The notes: generated by a model from the sequence alone, not told the origin. 64,000 bases of DNA from Streptomyces sp. NRRL S-646 (GCF_000720765.1 NZ_JODC01000003.1:124001-188000), one strand, 5' to 3'. Shown: positions 8,341-17,646, numbered from the stretch's first letter. Numbers and translations: made by a program.

Positions 8341-8503
8341 GAGAGCTCCTTCGAAGGACCAGGCCAACCTCGGCAGGCCCCACCCTAGAACCCCCCACGG
8401 ACACCCCCGGCCCAGCAAGCCGCCCTCTCCGACCGCCCTCCGACCCCGCCGCGTACGCCCGCCCTGGAGCGCACCCGTCACGCACGCCGGGCCAGGAGCC
8501 CGG

Positions 8504-9073
8504 TCATCCGGCCTTCGCCTCACCGCCCCCGCCGAACAGCACCCGTATCAGCGACTCGTGTGTCACCCCGCGGTCGGCGAGGACCTCGGCGGGGATGCCG
8601 GGGCGGGCGGTCAGCGCCAGGAGGATGTGCTCGTCGCCGATGTGTCGGTCCCCCTGGGCGACGGCGGTGTGCAGCGACGTCTCGAGGATCTGCTTGGCGC
8701 CCCGGCCGAAGCTGCGGCGCCCCGACCACCAGCCCTTGTCCCCGCGGTCGCCGGACATCGCCCCGACGCCGTGCACCGCCTCGACGCGGGCGACGATCTC
8801 CGACACGTCGATCCCGAGCCCGGCGAGCGCATCGGTCTCGGACTGGGACAGCCCGGCCCGCCGACGGGCCTCGGCCACCGCCTCCCGCACCGACTCCCTG
8901 CGCTCGCCGGTCACCCCGAGCGAGGTGAGCGCGAACGAGGCGCGGCTGCCCTCGCGGTCGAGCAGCGCGAGCAGTATGTGCTCGGCTTCGACGGACGGCG
9001 CCCCTGCCTGTTCCGCGTGCTCGACCGCCGTCCGCACCACGTCACGGGCGTCCTTTGTGAATCGCTCGAACAT
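8504..9073 (-). CDS. Clp repeat (ClpN) domain protein
   Basis: 189 residues with two Clp N-terminal repeats: MFERFTKDARDVVRTAVEHA...VEAEHILLALL (residues 1-40) and a second AKQILETSLHTAVAQGDRHIGDEHILLALT (about 127-155). It lacks any AAA+ module, so it is a stand-alone ClpC-N-like protein, perhaps an adaptor that binds substrates or competes with ClpC. The ATG at 9073 overlaps the stop of the upstream HTH gene (ATGA), so the pair is translationally coupled and shares the autoregulated promoter at 9283-9329. Confidence 0.85.
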   Translation of the reverse strand: MFERFTKDARDVVRTAVEHAEQAGAPSVEAEHILLALLDREGSRASFALTSLGVTGERRESVREAVAEARRRAGLSQSETDALAGLGIDVSEIVARVEAVHGVGAMSGDRGDKGWWSGRRSFGRGAKQILETSLHTAVAQGDRHIGDEHILLALTARPGIPAEVLADRGVTHESLIRVLFGGGGEAKAG

Positions 9074-9282
9074 CAATGCCTCCCGTACTTCTTGTGCACG
9101 GCCTGCCTGCTGACTCCGAGTTCCGCGGCGATCTCCTGCCACGACCAGCCCTGATGGCGCGCACTGCGCACCTGCACCGCCTCCAACTGCTCCAGCAGCC
9201 TGCGCAGTGCGGCGACGGCACGCAGTCCGACCCGTGGATCGCGGTCGCCCGCGCGCTCGGCGAGATCCGTTGCTTCGGTCAT
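9073..9282 (-). CDS. Small helix-turn-helix regulator, leaderless
   Basis: 69 residues. The C-terminal half is a clear HTH (WSWQEIAAELGVSRQAVHKKYG), and the N-terminal half is helical. It is coupled to the ClpN-domain gene by an ATGA overlap. The start ATG at 9282 has no ribosome site, but a strong promoter whose -10 ends six bases upstream predicts that transcription begins at the ATG itself. Two TGTCAAC/GTTGACA inverted repeats lie over that promoter, so the protein most likely represses its own operon. Confidence 0.85.
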   Translation of the reverse strand: MTEATDLAERAGDRDPRVGLRAVAALRRLLEQLEAVQVRSARHQGWSWQEIAAELGVSRQAVHKKYGRH

Positions 9283-9329
9283 GTTGTCAACTTACGTTGA
9301 CATCATCGTCGTGTCAACCATGGTTGACA
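9283..9329 (-). promoter_or_regulatory. Leaderless promoter with two operator palindromes
   Basis: On the minus strand: -35 TTGACA (plus 9317-9312), 17-bp spacer, -10 TAAGTT (9294-9289), then six bases and the ATG (9282). One inverted repeat, TGTCAAC-N4-GTTGACA, lies at 9285-9302 over the -10. A perfect 18-bp palindrome, TGTCAACCATGGTTGACA, lies at 9312-9329 over the -35. Centres are 27 bp apart. Confidence 0.8.
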
Positions 9330-9331
9330 AA

Positions 9332-9369
9332 CGCCGACGGCCGACCCGGTTCCGGGTCGGCCGTCGGCG
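9332..9369 (-). terminator. Long-stem terminator of the dehydrogenase gene
   Basis: Perfect 18-bp arms (9332-9349 and 9352-9369) with a 2-base loop, followed on the minus strand by TTTGTC. It ends the gene whose stop is at 9380 and insulates the HTH-ClpN promoter from read-through. Confidence 0.85.
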
Positions 9370-9379
9370 AAAGGGGCTG

Positions 9380-10345
9380 TCAGTCGTTGGTGAGCACGAT
9401 CTTTCCGAACTGCTCCCCGGATGCCATCCGTTCGAAGCCCTCCCGTGCCCGGTCCATCGGCAGCATCTCGTCGATGACGGGGCGCACGCCGGTGGCGGCA
9501 CAGAAGGAGAGCAGGTCCTCCAGCTCGTCCTTGGTGCCCATCGTGGAGCCGACGACCTTGAGTTCGAGGAAGAAGATGCGGGTCAGTTCGGCATGCGAGG
9601 GCCGGTCACCGCTCGTCGCCCCCGAGATGACGAGCGTACCCCCGGGCTTCAGCGACTTCACCGAGTGCGACCAGGTGGCGGCCCCGACGGTCTCGATGAC
9701 GGCATCGACGCGCTGCGGCAGCCGCGCCCCCGACTCCAGCGCCTCGACGGCACCCAGTTCCACGGCCCGCTTCCGCTTGGCCTCGTCCCGGCTGGTGGCG
9801 AAGACCCGCAGCCCCGCCGCCTTCCCGAGCACGATCGCGGCCGTCGCGACTCCGCCGCCGGCGCCCTGCACGAGGACCGAATCGCCGGGACGTACGCCCG
9901 CGTTGGTGAAGAGCATCCGGTACGCCGTCAGCCAGGCCGTCGGCAGACAGGCGGCCTCCGCGAAGGAGAGCTCCTTGGGCTTGGGCAGGATGTTCCAGGT
10001 CGGCACGGCGACCTGCTCGGCGAACGTGCCCTGGTAGTGCTCGGTGAGGATGGAACGGGGTTCCCTGGGGCCAACGCCGTGACCGCTCTGTCCGATCACG
10101 GAGTGCAGGACGACCTCGTTGCCGTCCTCGTCGACGCCGGCGGCGTCGCAGCCGAGGATCATCGGCAGTTTGTCCTCGGACAGACCCACGCCCTTGAGGG
10201 ACCAGAGGTCGTGGTGGTTGAGGGAGGCGGCCCTGACGTCGACGACACTCCAGCCGGGCCGGGCCCCGGGAGCGGGCCGGTCCCCCAACTCGAGGCCGTT
10301 CAGTGGCTGGTCACGGTCGATTCGGGCGGCGTAGACGGCGAACAT
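9380..10345 (-). CDS. Zinc-type alcohol dehydrogenase / quinone oxidoreductase-like (MDR) enzyme
   Basis: 321 residues, medium-chain dehydrogenase/reductase family. The catalytic GroES-like half contains LNHHDLWSLKG and LGCDAAG (residues ~40-70). The Rossmann half has QGAGGGVATAAI (about 157-168) and SRDEAKRKRAVELGA for NADP(H) recognition. The structural-zinc cysteine cluster is absent, so a quinone-oxidoreductase-like reductase is more likely than a classical alcohol dehydrogenase. ATG 10345 is the first plausible start. Substrate is unknown. Confidence 0.85.
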   Translation of the reverse strand: MFAVYAARIDRDQPLNGLELGDRPAPGARPGWSVVDVRAASLNHHDLWSLKGVGLSEDKLPMILGCDAAGVDEDGNEVVLHSVIGQSGHGVGPREPRSILTEHYQGTFAEQVAVPTWNILPKPKELSFAEAACLPTAWLTAYRMLFTNAGVRPGDSVLVQGAGGGVATAAIVLGKAAGLRVFATSRDEAKRKRAVELGAVEALESGARLPQRVDAVIETVGAATWSHSVKSLKPGGTLVISGATSGDRPSHAELTRIFFLELKVVGSTMGTKDELEDLLSFCAATGVRPVIDEMLPMDRAREGFERMASGEQFGKIVLTND

Positions 10346-10452
10346 GACCTTGACGATAGGCGGCACACCGGCTCGACGGAACCACAGAGCTCTGTGACAC
10401 ACACCCTCTTGTCAGGACCACATGTGGTCCACGTCTGATGCCGGTCAGCACC

Positions 10453-10495
10453 ATTTCAGCCGGTCCGGCATTTGAGGACGAGGCCGTTCAGGCCG
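10453..10495 (+). repeat. 43-bp dispersed repeat, copy 1
   Basis: Matches 40 of 43 bases of the inverted copy at 29569-29611. The core is TTTGAGGACGAGGCCGTTCA. It lies in the 320-bp gap between two minus-strand genes. I recall similar sequences scattered through Streptomyces intergenic regions. Confidence 0.75.
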
Positions 10496-10502
10496 AGGGG
10501 GG

Positions 10503-10521
10503 CTGGGGGCACAGCCCCCAG
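10503..10521. other. Short hairpin next to the dispersed repeat
   Basis: Perfect 8-bp arms CTGGGGGC / GCCCCCAG around a 3-base loop, immediately after the dispersed repeat. Could be part of the same repeated element or a weak bidirectional terminator. Confidence 0.45.
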
Positions 10522-10620
10522 GCACTAGCACCACCCACCCGCAGCCGCCGACGGCGGGCGCCACCCACAGGAAACGTCCACCTCTTCAACCACCCGAGCG
10601 GGTGGGCGGGTGGGCAAAGA

Positions 10621-10650
10621 AATGGCCCCGCCCAAACGGACGGGGCCATT
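10621..10650 (-). terminator. Terminator of the malic enzyme gene
   Basis: Perfect 10-bp arms AATGGCCCCG (10621-10630) and CGGGGCCATT (10641-10650). On the minus strand it is followed by TTCTTTG. It is 16 bp past the malic enzyme stop. Confidence 0.75.
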
Positions 10651-10665
10651 CACCCAGCCGGCACG

Positions 10666-11889
10666 TCAGCGCCGCGCAACACCTTCGGCACGAGCCGCAG
10701 CCGCAACAGCCGCCGTAACAGCCGGAGCCACCCGCTCATCGAACGGCGACGGAATCACATAGTCCGCAGCGAGGTCGTCCCCGACGACCCCGGCCAGCGC
10801 CTCGGCCGCCGCGATCTTCATCCCCTCCGTGATCCGAGAGGCACGAACCTGCAGCGCGCCCGCGAAGATGCCCGGGAACGCCAGCACGTTGTTGATCTGG
10901 TTCGGGAAGTCCGACCGTCCGGTCGCCACGACCGCCGCGTACTTGTGCGCGACGTCGGGGTGCACCTCGGGGTTCGGGTTGGCCATGGCGAACACGAACG
11001 CGCCCTCGGCCATCGAGGCGACGGCCTCCTCCGCGACCGTACCGCCGGAGACGCCGATGAAGACGTCCGCACCCTCCAGAGCCGCCTCCAGCGACCCGGT
11101 GATGCCGGCCTTGTTGGTGAACCCGGCGAGCTCCCGCTTCACGGACGTCAGGTCGTCCCGGTCGGCCGACACGACACCCTTGCGGTCGGCCACCGCGACA
11201 TCCCCGATACCGGCCTCGACCAGCATCTTGGCGATGGCGACACCGGCCGCACCGGCACCGGAGATGACGGCCCGCAGATCCGCGATGGACCGCCCGCTCA
11301 GCCGCGCCGCGTTCCGCAGCGCCGCCAGCGTCACGACCGCCGTACCGTGCTGGTCGTCGTGGAAGACCGGGATGTCCAGCCGCTCCTGCAGCTTCCGCTC
11401 GATCTCGAAGCACCGCGGCGCCGAGATGTCCTCGAGGTTGACGCCCCCGAACGAGGGCGCGAGCCGCACCACGGTCTCGACGATCTCGTCGACACCCGTG
11501 CAGTCGAGCGCGATCGGCACGGCGTCGACGCCGCCGAACTGCTTGAACAGAATCGCCTTGCCTTCCATCACCGGAAGGGAGGCCTCGGGGCCGATGTCCC
11601 CGAGTCCGAGCACCGCCGTGCCGTCGGTGACCACGGCCACCACGGACGACTTCCACGTGTAGTCGTGGACGAGCTCCGGCTGCTCGGCGATGGCGCTGCA
11701 CACCTTCGCAACGCCGGGCGTGTACGCCAGGGACAGGTCGTCCTTGTCACGGACCGGCACGGTGGCCTGCACGGCCATCTTGCCGCCGCGGTGCAGCGCG
11801 AACGCCGGATCGAAGGAATCGAGGGGCTCGGCCCCGCCGTCCTGATCCGTACTGCTGTCGCTGCGAGGATTGACGATCTCCGCTGCCAC
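10666..11889 (-). CDS. NAD(P)-dependent malic enzyme
   Basis: 407 residues. Decarboxylates malate to pyruvate and CO2 with NAD(P)H production. The N-terminal malic domain shows LSLAYTPGVAKVC (Tyr56 region), the catalytic Lys in GKAILFKQFGG, the metal-binding ED (LEDISAPRCFEIE) and HDDQHGTA. The NAD-binding domain has SGAGAAGVAIAKML. It is the short bacterial type without a phosphotransacetylase domain. GTG 11889 follows AAGGGG at about nine bases. Anaplerotic/NADPH role; the S. coelicolor homologue in the same neighbourhood is described as NADP-dependent, but cofactor use cannot be read here. Confidence 0.93.
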   Translation of the reverse strand: MAAEIVNPRSDSSTDQDGGAEPLDSFDPAFALHRGGKMAVQATVPVRDKDDLSLAYTPGVAKVCSAIAEQPELVHDYTWKSSVVAVVTDGTAVLGLGDIGPEASLPVMEGKAILFKQFGGVDAVPIALDCTGVDEIVETVVRLAPSFGGVNLEDISAPRCFEIERKLQERLDIPVFHDDQHGTAVVTLAALRNAARLSGRSIADLRAVISGAGAAGVAIAKMLVEAGIGDVAVADRKGVVSADRDDLTSVKRELAGFTNKAGITGSLEAALEGADVFIGVSGGTVAEEAVASMAEGAFVFAMANPNPEVHPDVAHKYAAVVATGRSDFPNQINNVLAFPGIFAGALQVRASRITEGMKIAAAEALAGVVGDDLAADYVIPSPFDERVAPAVTAAVAAAARAEGVARR

Positions 11890-12471
11890 TTTGTTTTACC
11901 CCTTAAGTCTTCATTGGTTGAGGGTGGCCACTCCTGGTGAGGGGTGGGCGGGCACCGCGTCAGTCCCGGTCGGTGTTGCGTACGGGTCCTGCGCGACGGG
12001 CGCGCCGCACACGCGCCCTGAGCCCCGGATGAGGGGTGTAAAGAACCTTCTTACCGGACGCACCGGGCCAAGGACGAGTCCAATAAGGGCAAGGTCACAT
12101 CGCGGAACCCGAAGGTCACATCTCGGCCACAAGGTTCGTCCCGAAATTTAGGGACACGTTCTCGACGAATCCTCGACGATCCCTTGACCGGCGGCCGAAC
12201 AGTGATCAACACCTCGGAGCGCAGGTCCGCATCCCGAGATGCGTCGAAGATCTTCCGGCCGGAACGCCGGATTCCCGCAGATGGTCCGGCCATGTTGTAA
12301 CGGCCTGGTGTGGTTCGGGGGTCACCCGTTATCCGATTTTGACATGACGGGTCCCCTGAACGGCTGAGTCCGAATGGCAAGATGCCGTAAACCCACGAGG
12401 TCGCGACACCCGAAGGTGTGTGTTCTCGTCGACCCATCGGCAACTCCACCCATCCGCCGGAGGAACCCAAA
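11890..12471. promoter_or_regulatory. 582-bp divergent intergenic region with a 15-bp direct repeat
   Basis: No gene seen. It separates the malic enzyme (minus) from the amino acid transporter operon (plus). AAGGTCACATCGCGG (12091-12105) recurs as AAGGTCACATCTCGG (12112-12126), 21 bp apart, two helical turns and so on one face of the DNA: a candidate regulator site. The transporter ribosome site GGAGG is at 12459-12463. Confidence 0.4.
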
Positions 12472-13428
12472 ATGACCGCAAGCTCCACCCGTCGTACGAC
12501 CGCCGCACCCACCCGTCTGGCAGCGGTCGGTGCGATCGCGGTCGCAGGCGCCCTGATCCTCACCGGCTGCGGTGACCAGACCAACAGCAACGACGGGAGC
12601 AAGAAGGAGACGGGCAACAGCGCCCCCCTGTTCTCCAAGCTGCCGAAGAAGATCCAGGATGCCGGAGTCATAAAGGTCGGCACCAACGCCGAGTACGCCC
12701 CCATGGAGTCGACCGATGGCGGCAAGATCGTCGGCGTCGACCCGGACCTGGGCGAGGCGCTGAGCAAGCAGCTCGGCGTGAAGTTCCAGTGGACCTCCGG
12801 CTCTTTCGACGGGCTGATCACGGCGGTCAACTCCGGCCGCTACGACATCGCGATCTCGTCCATCACGGACAACAAGCAGCGGCAGGAGGGCCTGGACGAC
12901 AAGGGCAAGAAGCTCGGCCAGGGCGTCGACTTCGTCGACTACTTCGTCGCGGGTACGGCCATCTACGTGAAGAAGGGCAACCCCGAGGGCGTCAAGGGCA
13001 TCGAGGACCTGTGCGGCAAGACGGCCGCCGTCCAGCGGGGCACCACGTACGAGCAGGCCCTGCAGGACCAGTCCAAGAAGTGCAAGAGCTCGGGCAAGAA
13101 GGCGATCGACATCGAGTCGTTCGACAACGACACCGAGGCCCAGACCCGTGTGAAGTCCGGCGGCGCGGTGGCCGGCATCAACGACTACCCGGTGGCGATC
13201 GACCTGGCCCGCAAGGCCGACGGCGGCAACGCCTACGAGGTGATCAACAAGCAGTACGACGCCGGCTCGTTCGGCATCGTCCTCAGCAAGAAGAACACCG
13301 AGCTGCGTGACGTGCTGAAGGAAGCCGTCGACGCGATCATCAAGGACGGCTCGTACCAGAAGGTCCTGGCGAAGTGGGGCGCGCAGTCCGGCGCGATCGA
13401 CAAGTCCGCGATCAACGGCGGCAAGTGA
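12472..13428 (+). CDS. Polar amino acid ABC transporter, substrate-binding lipoprotein
   Basis: 318 residues. Lipoprotein signal with lipobox LTGC (Cys33), then a type II periplasmic-binding fold (SBP_bac_3): VIKVGTNAEYAPM, GVDPDLGEALSKQLG, WTSGSFDGLITAVNSGRYDIAISS and late GIVLSKKN. Captures a polar amino acid such as glutamine, glutamate or a basic amino acid outside the membrane. RBS GGAGG precedes ATG 12472. First gene of a three-gene importer operon. Confidence 0.92.
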   Translation: MTASSTRRTTAAPTRLAAVGAIAVAGALILTGCGDQTNSNDGSKKETGNSAPLFSKLPKKIQDAGVIKVGTNAEYAPMESTDGGKIVGVDPDLGEALSKQLGVKFQWTSGSFDGLITAVNSGRYDIAISSITDNKQRQEGLDDKGKKLGQGVDFVDYFVAGTAIYVKKGNPEGVKGIEDLCGKTAAVQRGTTYEQALQDQSKKCKSSGKKAIDIESFDNDTEAQTRVKSGGAVAGINDYPVAIDLARKADGGNAYEVINKQYDAGSFGIVLSKKNTELRDVLKEAVDAIIKDGSYQKVLAKWGAQSGAIDKSAINGGK

Positions 13429-13456
13429 GCCGGGCGCACCACTGAAGGGCAGTCAC

Positions 13457-14415
13457 GTGACTGACAAGTTCGACAAGTCCCCCAGGGACACACCACCCGC
13501 GGGGGAGGTCTCCAAGTCGGAGGCCGCCACCCCGGCGGAGGCCATCAAGGCAATTCCCGTGCGGCACTTCGGGCGGTGGGCCAGCGGCATCATCGTCATC
13601 GCGCTGCTCGTGGCACTCGTCTTCGCGTTCTCGCAGGGCGACATCCAGTGGCACGCGGTCTCCGACACCCTCTTCGACTCCTCCGTCGTCAAGGGCGCGG
13701 GCCGCACACTGCTGATCAGCGTCCTCGCCATGGTCATGGGTGTGGTGCTCGGCATCGTGCTCGCCGTGATGCGGCTGTCGAAGAACCCGGTGACGAGCTG
13801 GGTCGCCTGGCTGTACATCTGGTTCTTCCGCGGCACCCCGGTCTACGTCCAGCTGCTGCTCTGGTTCAACCTGGCGCTGATCTTCCCCGTCCTCAACCTC
13901 GGTCCGATCTACAAGGACGAGATGGTGGACGTCATGACCCCGTTCATGGCCGCCCTGCTGGGCCTCGGCCTGAACGAGGCCGCGTACATGGCGGAGATCT
14001 GCCGCGCCGGTCTGCTGGCCGTCGACGAGGGCCAGACGGAGGCCGCTCACGCGCTGGGCATGAGCCACGGCAAGACGCTGCGCAGGATCGTGATCCCGCA
14101 GGCGATGCGGGTCATCGTGCCGCCGACCGGCAACGAGTTCATCAACATGCTGAAGACCTCGTCGCTGGTGTACGTGGTGACGTACAACGAGCTGCTGCGC
14201 TCGACGTCGGCGATCGGCTCCACCTCGTACGCGGTGATGGAGCTGCTCTTCGTCGCCTCGATCTGGTACCTGGTGATGACCAGCGTGTTCAGCGTGTTCC
14301 AGTACTACCTGGAGCGCTACTACGCACGCGGTTCCAGCCGCAGCCTGCCGCCGACCGTCTTCCAGAAGATCAGGATGAACCTGTTCTCGAAGGGCAGCCC
14401 GAGGGGAGCGATGTG

Positions 14416-14416
<1 letters not shown>
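13457..14416 (+). CDS. Amino acid ABC transporter permease
   Basis: 319 residues, with ~35 hydrophilic N-terminal residues and then about five membrane segments. The HisM-type EAA loop reads [22 protein letters not shown], and GTPVYVQLL is typical of amino acid permeases. GTG 13457 has AAGGG upstream. A single permease gene is present, so the transporter is presumably a homodimer in the membrane. Stop overlaps the ATPase start (TGATG at 14414-14418). Confidence 0.92.
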
Positions 14417-15177
<761 letters not shown>

Positions 15178-15195
15178 ACACGTCCCTTTGAGAAC

Positions 15196-15228
15196 GATGC
15201 CGCCTCCCCGTTCGGGGTGGGCGGCATC
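15196..15228 (+). terminator. Terminator of the amino acid ABC operon
   Basis: Nearly complementary 15-base arms (GATGCCGCC..CCCCG / GGGG..GGCGGCATC) around TTC, 18 bp after the stop, followed by CTTCATT. Confidence 0.75.
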
Positions 15229-15245
15229 CTTCATTCCGAGCGAGG

Positions 15246-15689
15246 TCAGAGATCCAGCCAAGGGCTGCGCGGCGACAGATTGCCCTCCGTCTGGATGTCA
15301 TACATCTGCACCCAGGTAATGAACTGGCCCTTGCCATGGAAGTCGTTGCCGGCGTAGCGCTTGTTGACCACCTTCCCCGTGGGGCAGGTGTAGGTCTTCT
15401 TGGACACCACCTTCTCGCCCGTTGTGAGGACCCTAATGATGATCTTGCACTTGGGGTGCTTCTTCCCCATGGAGACGATCGCGTAGGGGTGACCCTCGAG
15501 CGTTGCCTTCTTGCTGATGCAGGACTTCCAGAGGATCCAGGTCGTGTCGTTGGGGTACGTGTCCATGTCCGAGTAGGAGTAGCACCCTCCCTTGCCGGAC
15601 TCGGCGTACGCCACTGGTGCCGTGGTCATACCGGCGACCGACACGACAGCACACATTCCCGCAGTGAGAACCGACTTCTTTAGCTGCAC
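15246..15689 (-). CDS. Small secreted protein, unrecognised, low GC
   Basis: 147 residues. Signal peptide MQLKKSVLTAGMCAVVSVAG...APVAYA, with a likely cleavage after AYA (about residue 29). The mature part is ~118 residues, lysine-rich, with four cysteines that could form two disulfides. GTG 15689 has AAGGA upstream. Its base composition is visibly less GC-rich than its neighbours, with A/T-ending codons (AAG/ATG-rich, many aromatic residues), suggesting recent acquisition. Not recognised; it could be a secreted effector, toxin or inhibitor, but nothing in the sequence decides. Convergent with the ABC operon. Confidence 0.75.
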   Translation of the reverse strand: MQLKKSVLTAGMCAVVSVAGMTTAPVAYAESGKGGCYSYSDMDTYPNDTTWILWKSCISKKATLEGHPYAIVSMGKKHPKCKIIIRVLTTGEKVVSKKTYTCPTGKVVNKRYAGNDFHGKGQFITWVQMYDIQTEGNLSPRSPWLDL

Positions 15690-15800
15690 GAAAGATTCCT
15701 TCCCCGCTCTTCGCGTCCACCCCGAGGGTGGCCTGGCCGCCGCGAAAGATGATCAACGGGGCTGCCTGGTTCCCCAGCCCTCAAGTGAGGACGCACACAG

Positions 15801-16580
15801 TCACCGCAGCGCCAGCAACAACGTGTCCGCCGGCGAACACCACACCGCCCGGGCCTCCCCGAACCCCTTCTCCCGCAGCACGCGCGCGTGCCACTGCGGC
15901 GAGGGCATGTCGCCGTCCGCGTGGTCGCCGTAGATCTCGAAGCGGCGGGCCGTCGGGCCGGCGAGGGCGGGGTCCTTGGCGGCGAGCTGCCACCACTCCG
16001 CCCAGTCCAGGGCGCCGTCCCGCATGGCCTGATCCATGCGGGCGTGGCGCAGGCTGCGCTCCGCCGCGTTGATCCGGGGCGTGCTCTCGTCGATCATGTG
16101 GTCGGCGTTCATGAAGACGCCGCCGTGGCGGACCAGCCCGGCGATCCGGCCGTACAGGGCCGCGAGGGGGGCGCTGTGCAGCCAGTGGAGGGCCGTGGCC
16201 GTGAGCACCGCGTCGTACGTCTCGTACGGCAGCCGCGCCGGCCAGTCGGGGTCCTTGAGGTCGGCCTCGACGAAGGTGACCCGGTCGTCGCCCTCGAAGG
16301 TGCCGCGGGCGATGGCGAGGAGCGCGGGGTCGAGGTCGATGCCGGTGCTGGTGGCCTTCGGGAAGCGGGCGAGCAGCCGGGCCGTGATGCTGCCGGTGCC
16401 GCAGGCGAGGTCGAGGACGCGCGGCTCGGGGCCGACGCAGGCCTCGACCATGTCGAGCATGATGCGGAAGCGCTCCTCGCGGTCCGGCATGTACCACTCC
16501 TGCTGCCGGTCCCAGCTCTCCTGCCAGGCCTGCCAGTCGGTCCCCGTCGTACCGGTTCCGGTTGCCGTGGTTCCCGTCAT
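15801..16580 (-). CDS. Class I SAM-dependent methyltransferase
   Basis: 259 residues. SAM-binding motif I VLDLACGTGSITARLL (about residues 54-69), motif II acidic residue in TGIDLDP, motif III FVEADLKD and motif IV YDAVLTATALHWL. The HW after motif IV is common in methyltransferases acting on small molecules. Start ATG 16580 follows GAGAGGGA. No signal or membrane segment. The substrate is unknown. Divergent from the CGNR gene. Confidence 0.9.
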   Translation of the reverse strand: MTGTTATGTGTTGTDWQAWQESWDRQQEWYMPDREERFRIMLDMVEACVGPEPRVLDLACGTGSITARLLARFPKATSTGIDLDPALLAIARGTFEGDDRVTFVEADLKDPDWPARLPYETYDAVLTATALHWLHSAPLAALYGRIAGLVRHGGVFMNADHMIDESTPRINAAERSLRHARMDQAMRDGALDWAEWWQLAAKDPALAGPTARRFEIYGDHADGDMPSPQWHARVLREKGFGEARAVWCSPADTLLLALR

Positions 16581-16678
16581 GGAATCCCTCTCCCCTCACC
16601 CGCGTAATACCCTGGAAGTACAGGCAGTCGTTACCTCTTCGCACCCACGACCATAGAGCGCCTTCGTAAGGACCACAA

Positions 16679-17308
16679 GTGGAACTGGCCTATTACTCGG
16701 ACTATGCCGTACGACTCGTCAACAGCGAGGAGCCGGCCCGGGGCAAGGACAACCTGACCTCCGTCGAGGCCGTCCGCGACCTGTTCGGCGGCAACGCGTC
16801 GGCAGCCCGCCGCGCCACCGACGCCGACGTGACGCGCTTCCGCTCGGTCAGGGCCCGGCTGCGCGCGGTCTTCGAGGCCGCCGACAAAGGCGACGAGACG
16901 CTCGCGGTGGACCTGCTGAACTCACTCCTGCTGGAGTTCCCGGTCAGCCCGCAGATCTCGGGCCACGACTTCCGGGACGACGACGGGCGCCCGCTGTGGC
17001 ACATGCACCTGGCCGACCATCCCTCGAACGCGACCGCCGGCTACGCGGCCATCGCGGCGATGGGCCTGGCCTTCCACCTGACGGAGTACGGCGTCGACCG
17101 GCTGGGCCTGTGCGAGGCGGCGCCGTGCCGCAACGCCTACCTGGACACCTCCACGAACCGTTCCCGGCGCTACTGCTCCGACCGCTGCGCGACCCGCGCC
17201 AACGTGGCCGCCTACCGCGCCCGCAAGCGCCTGGAGGCCGACCGGTCCGACAGGACGGGCCTCGCGGCCGACAGCGCCCAGCGCGCGAGCGCGAACGGCG
17301 AGCGCTGA
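16679..17308 (+). CDS. CGNR-type zinc finger regulator (ABATE domain)
   Basis: 209 residues. The N-terminal ABATE-like region is followed by a zinc-ribbon at about 144-185: CEAAPCRNAYLDTS, then RRYCSDRCATRANVAAYRAR. The eponymous CGNR position reads CATR here. Family members are thought to be stress-linked transcription regulators. GTG 16679 follows AAGGA at seven bases. The 3' end overlaps the convergent sodX gene by 97 bp. Confidence 0.87.
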   Translation: MELAYYSDYAVRLVNSEEPARGKDNLTSVEAVRDLFGGNASAARRATDADVTRFRSVRARLRAVFEAADKGDETLAVDLLNSLLLEFPVSPQISGHDFRDDDGRPLWHMHLADHPSNATAGYAAIAAMGLAFHLTEYGVDRLGLCEAAPCRNAYLDTSTNRSRRYCSDRCATRANVAAYRARKRLEADRSDRTGLAADSAQRASANGER

Positions 17309-17646
17309 TCCGCCTTCAGCGGCCGGTACCGAAAACGCACCTTGCCCAGGACCAGATCCTCCGGAACGGTCCCGTAGTCCGTGCTGTCGCCGCCCGCGTA
17401 GGCGTTGTCGCCGAGCACCCACCAGCCGCCGTCGCGCCGCTCCGCGGCCCGCTTCACGACCAGCAGGTCCTGCTGGAACGGATGCCGCAGGACCACCACG
17501 TCACCAGGCCTGATCCGGGCGCCGTACTGCACCACGAGCCGGTCCCCGTGGTGGAGCGTGGGCACCATGGACGGGCCGGTCACCTCTGCCGCCCCGAAGG
17601 GCAGCAGCGCCCGCCCGCGCTCGATCTCCTGCGACAGCTCCGGCAT
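17212..17646 (-). CDS. sodX: SodN maturation peptidase (signal peptidase I-like)
   Basis: 144 residues. Small S24/S26-type serine peptidase: VTGPSMVPTLHHGDRLVV contains the catalytic Ser, VVKRA the catalytic Lys, and WVLGDNAYAGGDSTDYGTV the SPase box. It removes the leader of the nickel superoxide dismutase encoded divergently, exposing the His that starts the Ni hook. ATG 17646 is chosen because GGGAGG lies eight bases upstream; upstream ATG 17716 would add an unlikely segment. The C-terminal ~30 residues extend past the usual end (after FRYRPL) and overlap the CGNR gene antisense. Confidence 0.9.
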   Translation of the reverse strand: MPELSQEIERGRALLPFGAAEVTGPSMVPTLHHGDRLVVQYGARIRPGDVVVLRHPFQQDLLVVKRAAERRDGGWWVLGDNAYAGGDSTDYGTVPEDLVLGKVRFRYRPLKADQRSPFALARWALSAARPVLSDRSASRRLRAR

